From Clostridiaceae bacterium (GTDB lineage: Bacteria > Bacillota > Clostridia > Saccharofermentanales > UBA5734), in assembly GCA_012523135.1 (NCBI GenBank), contig JAAYJD010000230.1:1-44848 (forward strand): 44,848 nt of DNA, given 5' to 3'. The translations under genes and the position numbers were made by a program. Below the pieces are notes generated by a model, which saw only the letters and a program-made list of their open reading frames with translations, did no database searches and was not told the DNA's origin. Of the stretch, positions 34,281 through 43,520 are shown piece by piece (the stretch's first letter is position 1; each line of letters begins with the position of its first letter).

Positions 34281-37200
34281 ATGTATTTTCAGCTGCAGCA
34301 GGTTGAGCGGATCTGCAAAGACTTGCAACGTTTGATCGATCGCGACCGCCAGCTGGTGTCACCGCTCGACTGCCAGTTCGCGTTCTACGCCGAACCTGAC
34401 CAGGCCGACCGGGGCGAATGGCAGCGGTTCGGGCCGGATGACCGCTGGGGCGGCCCGGACGCCTATGCCTGGTTCCGGGCTGACATCGTCATCCCGGATC
34501 ACTGGGCGGGCCGGAAAGTGCTCCTGGAGGTGTCGGTGGATGCGGACCAGTGGCACGCGGACAGCCGCCAGTTTATCGTTTTTGTCGACGGCAAGCTGCA
34601 GCAGGGCCTGGACATCAACCACAGCCGTACCCTGCTCTGGGCCCTCGCTCCGGCCGGCGCGCATTGCCGGATCGACCTGCAGGCCTACGCCGGGCTGGTC
34701 GACAAGAAGACGACCTTGACACTCAGCCTGGTGGCCGAGGACGAAGCGGTCAAGCGGCTCTATTACGATCTGCATGTTCCCTGCCAGGTGGCCGCCGAGC
34801 TGCCGCAGGGGGACAAGGACCGGCTCGACATCCTGGGGATCCTGAACCAGGCGATCCGTCTCATCGATCTGCGCAAACCCTATTCGGACGCGTGCGCGGC
34901 GTCGGTCAGCCAGGCGACCGCGTACCTGGCTGAGACCTTTTACGGCGGGCTGTGCGGCAAATCGGCGGCCCTGGCGAGCGCGGTCGGCCACACCCACATC
35001 GACGTGGCCTGGCTCTGGACCCTGGACCAGACCCGCAAGAAAACGGCGCGTAGTTTTGCCACCGTCCTGCAGCTGATGGATCAGTACCCGGACTATGTGT
35101 TCATGTCCTCGCAACCGCAGCTCTACCGGTTTTTGCAGCAGGACTACCCGGCTGTCTACGAGCGGGTCCGGGAACGGATTGCCGAAGGCCGCTGGGAGAC
35201 CGAAGGGGGGATGTGGGTTGAAGCCGACTGCAACCTGACGTCAGGCGAATCGCTGGTGCGCCAGTTCCTGTACGGCAAACGGTTTTTCCGGGAGCAGTTC
35301 GGCACCGACAACCGCATCCTCTGGCTGCCGGATGTCTTCGGTTACAGCGAGGCCTTGCCGCAGATCATGAAAAAGGCCGGTATCGACTACTTCATGACGA
35401 CGAAGATCAACTGGAACCAGTACAACCAGATTCCGGCCGACACCTTCTGGTGGGAGGGCATTGACGGATCCGCCGTTCTGACGCACTTTATCACAACCGC
35501 TGATCACGCGCCTGTTCCAAGCAAGTCGTTTTTCAGCACCTACAACGGCCACCTGGCCCCGGCACCGGTCATGCGCGGCTGGCACCGCTACCAGGACAAG
35601 CAGATCCACAACGAGATCCTCGTCGCCTACGGGTACGGTGACGGCGGCGGCGGCACGACCGAAGACATGATCGAGCGCGGCCGGCGCATGGCCGCCGGGA
35701 TTCCGGGCTGTCCGCGCGTACGCATGGAAACGGCCCGGCGCTATTTCGACCGTACCCGCGACCAGCTGCAGGACAGCCCCTGGCTGAAACGCTGGGTCGG
35801 CGAGCTGTATTTCGAATACCACCGCGGCACCTACACCTCCATGGCCCGCAACAAGCGCGACAACCGCCGCTCGGAGCTGCTCTACCAGGATGCCGAGCTG
35901 CTGGCCGCGTTGGCCGCCCAGGTCTGCGGCCAGCCGTATCCGGCCGGCGAGCTGGCGAAAGGGTGGGAGAAAATCCTGCTCAACCAGTTCCACGACATCC
36001 TGCCGGGCTCGTCGATCGAGCCGGTCTACCTGGACTCGAGCCGCGATTACCAGGAAATTCTAGCTCGCGGGCAGCAGGTCCGTGACCAGGCGTTGGATCT
36101 GCTTGCCGGCCAGGTCGGAAGCGGCGGACCGGCGATCCTGGTTTTCAACACCACCGGGTTCGACCAGGCCGCGATCGCCGAACTGCCCTGGCCTGCCGGT
36201 GAGCCGCTGCCGGAGATTCAGACCGCATCTGGGCTGCCGGTCCAGCTGCAGCGCAGCGGCGACCGGCTGCTCCTGGATGTTCCGGATGTGCCGGCCAAAG
36301 GCTATGTATGCCTGCCTCTGGGCGAACAGCCGGTGACCCGACCGGGTTCGACCTCCCTAAGTATCGGGCCCCGCCACCTGGAAAACCGCTTCTGGTCGAT
36401 CGACCTGGACGAGAAGGCCAGGATCTGCCGTCTGTACGACAAAAAGCGGCAGCGCGAGGTCCTGAGCCCGGGCAGCCTGGCCAACAGGCTGCGCGCCTAC
36501 GAAGACAAGCCGATGGGCAATGACAACTGGGATATCGACATTTACTACCAGCAGAAGTCCTGGGAAATCGACGATCTGTCCGCGCTGGAAATCGAAGAAA
36601 GCGGACCGGTGCGCGCTGGCCTCAAAATCACCCGCGCCTACCAGGACTCGACACTCGTTCAGACGATCCGCCTCTACGACCAGAACCCGCGCATCGATTT
36701 TTCGACCTGGATCGACTGGAAGGAAGACGAGACGCTGCTCAAAGTGGAATTTCCGGTTGAGATCCATGCGGACCAGGCGACCTATGACATCCAGTTCGGC
36801 AACGTCACGCGTCCGACCCACTGGAACACGTCATGGGACTGGGCCCGTTTCGAAGTCTGCGCCCACAAGTGGGCCGACTTGTCCGAGGAGGGCTACGGGG
36901 TCAGCCTGCTCAATGACTGCAAGTACGGATATGATATCCGCGGCCAGGTGATGCGCCTGACCCTGATTAAGAGCGGTAACCACCCCAACCCGCATGCCGA
37001 CCGCGAAGAGCACCGCTTCACCTATGCGCTGCTGCCGCACGCCGGCACCTGGCGCCAGGCTGACACCGTCCGCCAGGCCTGCAGCCTGAACCAGCCGCTG
37101 ATCGCACGCACCCTGGGCCAAAGCCAGACCGGCTCGCTGCCGGCCCGAAACAGCTTCTTTGTCGTAGATGCGGACCATGTGCTCCTGGAGACGGTCAAGC

Positions 37201-37421
37201 AGGCCGAAGATGGCCGCGGCATCATCGTTCGCCTTTACGAATACATGAACCGGCGCGGGCCGGTCACGCTGCGCTGCAGTATGCCGGTCAAGCAGGTTGA
37301 GGCCTGCAACCTGCTCGAGGAACCCTGCGATGAATCCGTCAGGCAGCTGGATGACCGGCAGATCCGTTTCGCGATCAAGCCCTACGAAATCAGGAGCCTG
37401 CGCATCGTCTTCGATATCTGA
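34281..37421 (+). CDS. GH38 family alpha-mannosidase
   Basis: GHTHIDVAWLWTLDQTRKKTARSFATVLQLM, GMWVEADCNLTSGESLVRQFLYGKRFF, WLPDVFGYSEALPQIMKKAGIDYFMTTKINWNQYN. Confidence 0.94.
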   Translation: MYFQLQQVERICKDLQRLIDRDRQLVSPLDCQFAFYAEPDQADRGEWQRFGPDDRWGGPDAYAWFRADIVIPDHWAGRKVLLEVSVDADQWHADSRQFIVFVDGKLQQGLDINHSRTLLWALAPAGAHCRIDLQAYAGLVDKKTTLTLSLVAEDEAVKRLYYDLHVPCQVAAELPQGDKDRLDILGILNQAIRLIDLRKPYSDACAASVSQATAYLAETFYGGLCGKSAALASAVGHTHIDVAWLWTLDQTRKKTARSFATVLQLMDQYPDYVFMSSQPQLYRFLQQDYPAVYERVRERIAEGRWETEGGMWVEADCNLTSGESLVRQFLYGKRFFREQFGTDNRILWLPDVFGYSEALPQIMKKAGIDYFMTTKINWNQYNQIPADTFWWEGIDGSAVLTHFITTADHAPVPSKSFFSTYNGHLAPAPVMRGWHRYQDKQIHNEILVAYGYGDGGGGTTEDMIERGRRMAAGIPGCPRVRMETARRYFDRTRDQLQDSPWLKRWVGELYFEYHRGTYTSMARNKRDNRRSELLYQDAELLAALAAQVCGQPYPAGELAKGWEKILLNQFHDILPGSSIEPVYLDSSRDYQEILARGQQVRDQALDLLAGQVGSGGPAILVFNTTGFDQAAIAELPWPAGEPLPEIQTASGLPVQLQRSGDRLLLDVPDVPAKGYVCLPLGEQPVTRPGSTSLSIGPRHLENRFWSIDLDEKARICRLYDKKRQREVLSPGSLANRLRAYEDKPMGNDNWDIDIYYQQKSWEIDDLSALEIEESGPVRAGLKITRAYQDSTLVQTIRLYDQNPRIDFSTWIDWKEDETLLKVEFPVEIHADQATYDIQFGNVTRPTHWNTSWDWARFEVCAHKWADLSEEGYGVSLLNDCKYGYDIRGQVMRLTLIKSGNHPNPHADREEHRFTYALLPHAGTWRQADTVRQACSLNQPLIARTLGQSQTGSLPARNSFFVVDADHVLLETVKQAEDGRGIIVRLYEYMNRRGPVTLRCSMPVKQVEACNLLEEPCDESVRQLDDRQIRFAIKPYEIRSLRIVFDI

Positions 37422-37448
37422 TTGTCACGACCGAAACGCTCGGGACTG

Positions 37449-37484
37449 GCGCACGACCCGGCTGAAGTCAGCCGGGTCGTGCGC
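37449..37484 (+). terminator. Rho-independent terminator after the mannosidase gene
   Basis: 17-bp perfect arms GCGCACGACCCGGCTGA/TCAGCCGGGTCGTGCGC followed by GTTTTCC. Confidence 0.8.
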
Positions 37485-37502
37485 GTTTTCCGGCATCGCG
37501 TG

Positions 37503-37531
37503 TTGGCCATATCTTGGGCGCGTGGTATAAT
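37503..37531 (+). promoter_or_regulatory. Promoter TTGGCC-17-TATAAT (extended TGg) for the lipoprotein gene
   Basis: TTGGCC 37503-37508; TATAAT 37526-37531. Confidence 0.65.
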
Positions 37532-37604
37532 CCATAATCGCAGGTTCGCTCCGGCGAGCCCGCCTGCTAATGCCGCGACGCGGCAAGACGAAAGGGTTAG
37601 CATC

Positions 37605-38108
37605 ATGAAACACACATTTGTCATCTTCGTCCTGATCATCTGCCTGGGCCTGGCCGGCTGCGTCCCGGCCGCGACGCCGCCGACGACCAGCCATGCGCCG
37701 GCCGATCCGGGCTACGGCCTGACGGTATCCGGCCTGACGTTGCACTGCCACGATGACATGGCCCCGATCCTGGCCGGCCTGGGCGAAGCCAAGAGCTATT
37801 TCGAGGCGGCCAGCTGCGCGTTCCCGGGCCTGGAAAAAACATACACTTATCCGAGCTTCAACGTGTATACCTACGAAGACGGGGACAAGGACCGCCTGGC
37901 TTCGATCGTGATCCTGGACGACAGCATCAGCACCCCGGAAGGCATTTTCCTGAATTCAAGCCTGGCGGATGTGCTCAAGGCCTATGGCGAGCCGACGGAA
38001 AAAAGCCTTAACCTGTATACCTACGAAAAAACGCGCATGAAGCTGTCGTTTATCATCGAGGACGACAAGGTCACCTCGATCGAGTACATCGCCAAAGCCG
38101 ACAGCTGA
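37605..38108 (+). CDS. Putative lipoprotein of unknown function
   Basis: LIICLGLAGCVPA lipobox; MKHTFVIFVLIICLGLAGC start with SD in gacgaaaggg. Confidence 0.7.
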   Translation: MKHTFVIFVLIICLGLAGCVPAATPPTTSHAPADPGYGLTVSGLTLHCHDDMAPILAGLGEAKSYFEAASCAFPGLEKTYTYPSFNVYTYEDGDKDRLASIVILDDSISTPEGIFLNSSLADVLKAYGEPTEKSLNLYTYEKTRMKLSFIIEDDKVTSIEYIAKADS

Positions 38109-38181
38109 GGCGGCCCTGACCGGGGTTAATAACCTTTTTCTCATGCCTGCCCCGCACGGGCAACCTGACTTCGTTCAACGC

Positions 38182-39105
38182 TCATTTCTCCGGCTGAACG
38201 GTCGCTTCCGGCGCCCTGACATAACTGGCCAGCAGGATCGAGACAAAGATCAGCAGGCCGCCGGCCGCCAGGCGCCAGGTTAAGGGCTCAAAACGGAACA
38301 GCACGGAAAACAGGCTGCCCCAGAGCGCTTCAGCGGCCAGCACGATGGCGGCCCGCGACGAGGCCGTATGCTTTTGGGCGATCGTCTGAATCGCATAGGC
38401 CACTCCGGAGCTGAAGACGGCCAGGTAGGCCAGGGCCAGCAGGCCGCGCGTCCAGTCAGCGGACCCGGCGACGGGCAGCGCGGCTGTCCCCGCGGGATCG
38501 GACAGGAGCATGAACGACGAGAGGACCGTGGTCACCGCCATCTGCAGGAAAAGCAGCTGGCTGGCCTTGGCCCGCCGCACCGCCCATTCCAGGACGATGA
38601 AATGGGCGGCGAAGCTGACCGCGCATAAAAAGGTCAGCAGGTCGCCGGCCAGGCTGCCGCCTTCGCCGCCGGCGCCCCAGGAGAGCAGCGCGATACCGGC
38701 CAGACTGAGCAAAGCGCCGGCAAAGACCTTGCCGGAAGGGCGGCGCCGCGTCAGCAGCCAGCCGAGCAAGGGCACGATCACGACATAGGTGGCCGTGATA
38801 AAGGCGTTGCGGGCCGGTGTGGTCCGGGCCAGGCCGAAGGTCTGGAACATGAATCCGAAAAAGAGCAGGATGCCGGCGAGCAGGCCGGCCCCAAAGGCGC
38901 GCCGGGTCATGCGCAGTAAATCACGCAGGAACAGCAGCGCGAAAAAGACGGTCGTCACCATGAAGCGGCCAAACAAAATCCAGCCGGTGCCAAAACCGGC
39001 ATCGATGGCCACCCGGGTCACGATGAAGCCGGATCCCCAGATGGCGGCTGAAAGCGTCATGGCGGCCAGCGCCAGCTTTTCCTGTCCCGATGGGCCGAGT
39101 GTCAT
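38182..39105 (-). CDS. EamA/DMT family transporter
   Basis: Ten hydrophobic segments; AAIWGSGFIVTRVAIDAG...; SSRAAIVLAAEALWGSLFSVLF typical of EamA second half. Confidence 0.9.
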   Translation of the reverse strand: MTLGPSGQEKLALAAMTLSAAIWGSGFIVTRVAIDAGFGTGWILFGRFMVTTVFFALLFLRDLLRMTRRAFGAGLLAGILLFFGFMFQTFGLARTTPARNAFITATYVVIVPLLGWLLTRRRPSGKVFAGALLSLAGIALLSWGAGGEGGSLAGDLLTFLCAVSFAAHFIVLEWAVRRAKASQLLFLQMAVTTVLSSFMLLSDPAGTAALPVAGSADWTRGLLALAYLAVFSSGVAYAIQTIAQKHTASSRAAIVLAAEALWGSLFSVLFRFEPLTWRLAAGGLLIFVSILLASYVRAPEATVQPEK

Positions 39106-40169
39106 CCGGCCGTGTCCCGGCCCAGCGCATAGGCTGTTTCGTACATGGCGACGATGTTTTCCGGCGGGCTGACCGCCTGGATATTGTGGCAGGGGGCCAG
39201 GATGTAGCCGCCGCCGGCGCCGAGCAGGCGGATGTTGTCGGCCACCTCCTGGCGGACATCCGCCAGTGAGCCAAAGGGAAGGGTGACCTGGTTGTCCATG
39301 CCGCCGTGGAAAACGACCGCCCGGCCAAAGTCCTGCTTGAGCGTAGCCCGGTCCATGCCCCGGCAGCGCCACTGGATCGGGTTGAGAAGGTCGATGCCCA
39401 TGGCGATGAGATCCGGAAGAATCGCCCGGATCGCCCCGTCGTTGTGGTGGAAGACATAGACGCCGGCTTGGTGGGCGAGGTCGACCATGCGCTTCATGCG
39501 CGGCAATAAAAAGCGCCGGATCAGGTCCGGGGCGATCATCAGGCTTTGCTCGCCGCCCATGTCTTCGGCGACATAGCTGTAGGTGACAGAGCCCGGCAAC
39601 TGCTCGTAAATCCGGCAGGTCTGTTCATAGGCAAGGCCGAACAGCTTGTCCAGGCAATAGTCGACGATCTCGGGATTCAGCAGCAGGTCCATGAAGGCCT
39701 GCTCGTCTCCGCGCAGATTCTTGTAGGTCAGGAACGGCTCCGACCCGCCTGCTGCCAGCGGCAGATGCTTCTGCCCGGCAGCCTGGGCCGGCAGGCCTGA
39801 GACATCGAACCAGTCGGCCTGCGGCCAGCGGTAGCCGGCCTCGATGGCCTCGACCGAATCGAAATCGGCCAGCGGATGGCTGACGCATTCCCGGTAGACC
39901 CCCTGGCTGTATGCCACATCGCGGTAACGGCAGCCATAGATATCCTGATCGGGGGCGGGCGGCGGGCCGATGTAGCGCGGTGCCAGGTGCAGCGGCCGGT
40001 CCAGGTGCAGTCGGGCTTCCAGTTCGGTCCGGCTGGCGCAGCCCAGGTGCCGGCGCAGCTTTTCGTCCGCTTCGGCGGTCGCCCAGTAATCGAGCGGCAG
40101 CCGGTCCGGCTTGCGGCCGGACAGGACAGCCAGCCAGCGTTCACGGGAGGTCATTGCTTCATGTGCCAT
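39102..40169 (-). CDS. Uroporphyrinogen decarboxylase family protein (corrinoid methyltransferase MtaA/CmuA-like family)
   Basis: MTSRERWLAVLSGRKPDRLPLDYWAT; HHNDGAIRAILPDLIAMGIDLLNPIQ; GGGYILAPCHNIQ; stop overlaps EamA start by 4 bp. Confidence 0.88.
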   Translation of the reverse strand: MAHEAMTSRERWLAVLSGRKPDRLPLDYWATAEADEKLRRHLGCASRTELEARLHLDRPLHLAPRYIGPPPAPDQDIYGCRYRDVAYSQGVYRECVSHPLADFDSVEAIEAGYRWPQADWFDVSGLPAQAAGQKHLPLAAGGSEPFLTYKNLRGDEQAFMDLLLNPEIVDYCLDKLFGLAYEQTCRIYEQLPGSVTYSYVAEDMGGEQSLMIAPDLIRRFLLPRMKRMVDLAHQAGVYVFHHNDGAIRAILPDLIAMGIDLLNPIQWRCRGMDRATLKQDFGRAVVFHGGMDNQVTLPFGSLADVRQEVADNIRLLGAGGGYILAPCHNIQAVSPPENIVAMYETAYALGRDTAG

Positions 40170-40307
40170 CCGGGGTTCCTCCTTGCGCCTGTCTTGCTGA
40201 TTGCCATCAGGATAACGCGCCGGCGTCAACCCGTCAATCAGACGTTACGGCAAAAACAGAATATTGTGATAAAATAAGACCATCAACCAGTTATGAGGAG
40301 GCCCACG

Positions 40308-40790
40308 ATGAACTTGTTTGATTACGCAATCAAGATGGAACGGGAAGGCGAACAGTATTACCGCGAACAGGCGGCTAGAAACCCGGATCATGCGATCAGC
40401 CGCGTCTTCACCTTGCTGGCGGAAGCCGAGGTCAAGCATGCCCAGCTCCTGCAGCGTCGGGCAGACCGGCTGTCTGTCGACCAGGATCTTGCCGCCCTGC
40501 GTTCGGATAAGACGTTTTTTGCCAGCCTGGATGACTTCAAAACCGGAGCGATCACCATTCCCCGGCAGGTGGATGTCTATGAAATGGCCCTCGGCCTGGA
40601 AAAAAAGAGTATTGAGGAGTATACCCGGCTCAAAGAAACGACAACAGATACGGCTGACCAGCAGCTGCTCGATTTTCTGATCGAACAAGAAGAACAGCAT
40701 TATGCTCTCTTCGAACAGCTGGTGACGTTGCTGCGCCGCCCGGTTGACTGGGTTGAAGATGCCGAGTTCGGCAAACGGGATGAGTACTGA
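40308..40790 (+). CDS. Ferritin-like/rubrerythrin-domain protein (no rubredoxin domain)
   Basis: AIKMEREGEQYYREQAA...EAEVKHAQLL...EKKSIEEY...EQEEQHYALFEQLV (four-helix diiron-type Glu/His spacing). Confidence 0.8.
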   Translation: MNLFDYAIKMEREGEQYYREQAARNPDHAISRVFTLLAEAEVKHAQLLQRRADRLSVDQDLAALRSDKTFFASLDDFKTGAITIPRQVDVYEMALGLEKKSIEEYTRLKETTTDTADQQLLDFLIEQEEQHYALFEQLVTLLRRPVDWVEDAEFGKRDEY

Positions 40791-40824
40791 TCGGACCTGA
40801 CGAAACAGTTGGAGAGTTGATCCG

Positions 40825-41742
40825 ATGACATATTTTCACCCATCTGGTCGCAAGGACTGGCCGGCCGGTCATCGGCCGGACCAGGTCCTGGAACTGCCCG
40901 CCAATCCGCAGCTGCAAAACCTGGCGGCCCTGATCCCCGATCTGGTCTATGCGTCGCCGGGCGGCCATGATCAGCATGTGTCCCTGCTGGTCCCCTGGAC
41001 CCATTTGCCGGACCGGACGGACAAGACCCGTCTGCCGCTGGTTGTCTTTGTCCAGGGCAGTGCCTGGACGACGCCGAACAGGCATTTTGAGATTCCCCAG
41101 CTGAGCCCGTTTGCCCGCCAGGGCCTGATCGTGGCCAGTGTCACGCATCGCAGCTGCCTGGAAGGCCATCCCTTTCCAGCCTATCTGCAGGATGTCAAGA
41201 CCGCGATCCGTTTCCTGCGCAGCCAGGCCGACCGTTATGGGATCGACCCCGAGCGGGTCGCCGTCTGGGGCACCTCTTCCGGAGGCAACGCCGCCTTGCT
41301 GGCCGGGTTGACCGGGGACGATCCGGCTTACCGCACTGCGGAGCATGAGGCGATTTCCGACCGGGTCTCGACCGTGATTGACTGTTTTGGCCCGGCCGAT
41401 GTCGGCCAGCTGTACCAGCTTGCCAGCCAGCTGATGCCGGATGACCCGATCATGACGATTTTCCGCGGCCTTGCTGGCGAAAACGATCCGCTGGCGGTCA
41501 TGGAGGCCATGAGCCCGTCACGGCAGCTGCGCGCCGGCCAGCGATATCCGTCGTTCTTGCTGGCCCACGGCGACCAGGACATGACTGTTCCCTACGAACA
41601 AAGCGCAAAGCTGCATCAGCAGATGCTCGAACTGGGTCTGGACGCGCACCTGATCCATGTCTTGGGTGCGCCGCACGAGGGCAGCTTCTGGAGTGAAGAC
41701 CTGCTCGGGTTGTTTGCCGGCTGGCTCAAGGAAAAGCTGTAA
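40825..41742 (+). CDS. Alpha/beta hydrolase (esterase/peptidase type)
   Basis: VAVWGTSSGGNAALLAGL nucleophile elbow; LLAHGDQDMTVPYEQS; LGAPHEGSFW catalytic His context. Confidence 0.87.
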   Translation: MTYFHPSGRKDWPAGHRPDQVLELPANPQLQNLAALIPDLVYASPGGHDQHVSLLVPWTHLPDRTDKTRLPLVVFVQGSAWTTPNRHFEIPQLSPFARQGLIVASVTHRSCLEGHPFPAYLQDVKTAIRFLRSQADRYGIDPERVAVWGTSSGGNAALLAGLTGDDPAYRTAEHEAISDRVSTVIDCFGPADVGQLYQLASQLMPDDPIMTIFRGLAGENDPLAVMEAMSPSRQLRAGQRYPSFLLAHGDQDMTVPYEQSAKLHQQMLELGLDAHLIHVLGAPHEGSFWSEDLLGLFAGWLKEKL

Positions 41743-41826
41743 GGATCGCGCCTAGCGGCGAGCGCCGCAGAACAGGTTCAGGTGCCGCCTTGACGGTTTG
41801 CCGATGACGCTGTTTCTGAACCGGTT

Positions 41827-41841
41827 GACAGATCATCTGTC
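41827..41841. promoter_or_regulatory. Perfect palindrome GACAGAT-C-ATCTGTC overlapping a TTGACA (-35-like) element
   Basis: Read directly; TTGACA 41825-41830, weak -10 candidate TACCGT 41848-41853. Confidence 0.45.
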
Positions 41842-41922
41842 GGCATGTACCGTAGGAACAAGGCCGGTGCCGGCAGCATGGCCAGCACCAGCCAAATACA
41901 GATGTGCAAGAGGAAGTCGCCG

Positions 41923-42591
41923 ATGAAAACGTTCCTGGCCCAGCAGCTGCCGATCAAGCTTGAAGCGGCACCGCTGTTGAAAAAACTAAGAATCGCCGCG
42001 GATCCTCACGATGAGGATTTCCAGAGCTTTTCCCGGATGCTGGATGAAGCCAGGGCGATCGCCAGGCCCCAATATGCCTATGGCATTGCGGCGGTCGAGG
42101 AGAAGGGGACCGATACGGTGCTCATCGAGGGGCGGCTGATCAAATCCAGCCTGGTTCGGCAGAACCTGGACCAGACCCATCGTGTTTTTCCCTACATCGC
42201 GACTTGCGGCAGCGAACTGGACCGCTGGTCGCAAGCCTATACCGATCTGCTCGAGAATTACTGGACGGACGAGATCAAGAACCGCGCCCTGCAGCTGGCG
42301 ATCATGGCCATGCGCCAGACCGTCAAGGAGACGTATTTTGTCGGCCAGGATTTGTCGCAGATGAGCCCCGGATCGCTGCCGGAGTGGCCGCTCCCCGAGC
42401 AGGCTTTTTTGTTCGATCTCCTGCAGGAGGAAGCGGCCGCCATGGAGGTCCGTCTGACGGATTCGTTCCTGATGGTTCCGTCAAAATCGGTTTCGGGCTT
42501 CTATTTTACCAGCCAGTCCCATTTCGAGAATTGCCGGCTCTGCCCGATGCCAAACTGCCCCAACCGGCGGGTTCCTTACGCAGAACCCTGA
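41923..42591 (+). CDS. Vitamin B12-dependent methionine synthase activation-domain-like protein
   Basis: VFPYIATCGSELDRWSQ, SPGSLPEWPLPEQAFLFDLL, LMVPSKSVSGFYFTS, C-terminal CRLCPMPNCPNRR. Confidence 0.82.
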   Translation: MKTFLAQQLPIKLEAAPLLKKLRIAADPHDEDFQSFSRMLDEARAIARPQYAYGIAAVEEKGTDTVLIEGRLIKSSLVRQNLDQTHRVFPYIATCGSELDRWSQAYTDLLENYWTDEIKNRALQLAIMAMRQTVKETYFVGQDLSQMSPGSLPEWPLPEQAFLFDLLQEEAAAMEVRLTDSFLMVPSKSVSGFYFTSQSHFENCRLCPMPNCPNRRVPYAEP

Positions 42592-42605
42592 CGCGGCTGC
42601 TGGCA

Positions 42606-43379
42606 TTAACGCCAGATGCTGTTAGGCACTTCGATCGGCTTGGGCGTACTCCGGGCTGTCCAGGACGATATTTCGTAGGCGAGGGACGGCACGGTCTCTT
42701 TGCCGCGGCGCCGCAAGTCGATGCGTACCCAGTCGTGCGGCGGGATCATGTTGTGCCATTCCAGATGCATTTCCCATTCATCTGAGAAGAAGAGGTAGTG
42801 GGATACGACCAGCCATTGCGGGCTGATCATGGTGCCGTTCCAGCGGGTGGCCGGGCCGATGTTCAGTTCCGGGTGCTCGCTTGCCAGCCAAGTCAAAAAA
42901 GCTCCCTGCAATGCAACGGCATCAGCGCGACGGTCGTCGCTGCCTTCGACCACGTCAGCCGTGATGGTCTTGCTGTCTTCGCTGTCGGCCCGCTTGCCGG
43001 ATAGGGTGATCTGGATCGTTTTACCGACGGACAGGGCGAGCGGCAACACGACGATTTCAGCGACATCGCCGGGCTTGAGCGCCGCGGGCTTGACCGGCAC
43101 TTCGGCGCCGACGGCGGCGACCGTGAGCGTGACTGGTTCTGTTGACGCGTTCGCCTCCTGCCGGAGGGTGACGAGAAACAAGCATATCTGACCGGCGATG
43201 GTGTGGCCATTGAACTGGACCGGTTGGACATCGAGCGTGAATGCGGTTGGATCAAGCGATGGTTTCGTGGTTTCTGGCGGTTGGCTGTCCGATGGCGTTA
43301 CGGCACAGCCCGTCAGGAAAAGCAGTTGAATGGCCAGAATAAAGGCCGGCAACCGTGCTGCTGTCTTCACGTGCAACAT
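42606..43379 (-). CDS. Putative lipoprotein of unknown function
   Basis: MLHVKTAARLPAFILAIQLLFLTGCAV signal/lipobox; no recognised domain. Confidence 0.65.
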   Translation of the reverse strand: MLHVKTAARLPAFILAIQLLFLTGCAVTPSDSQPPETTKPSLDPTAFTLDVQPVQFNGHTIAGQICLFLVTLRQEANASTEPVTLTVAAVGAEVPVKPAALKPGDVAEIVVLPLALSVGKTIQITLSGKRADSEDSKTITADVVEGSDDRRADAVALQGAFLTWLASEHPELNIGPATRWNGTMISPQWLVVSHYLFFSDEWEMHLEWHNMIPPHDWVRIDLRRRGKETVPSLAYEISSWTARSTPKPIEVPNSIWR

Positions 43380-43520
43380 GGCAATCAACCCCCTGCCCGG
43401 AGACCCGGGCGGTCTCGTTAACGGGTTCCTACTGGATGGAACAAAAAACAGCAACTGCATGGCGTCTGGGTTTCGAACACCTTTTAGACGTTGCAGACGG
43501 CGCGTTGTTCCGATTTTGGC

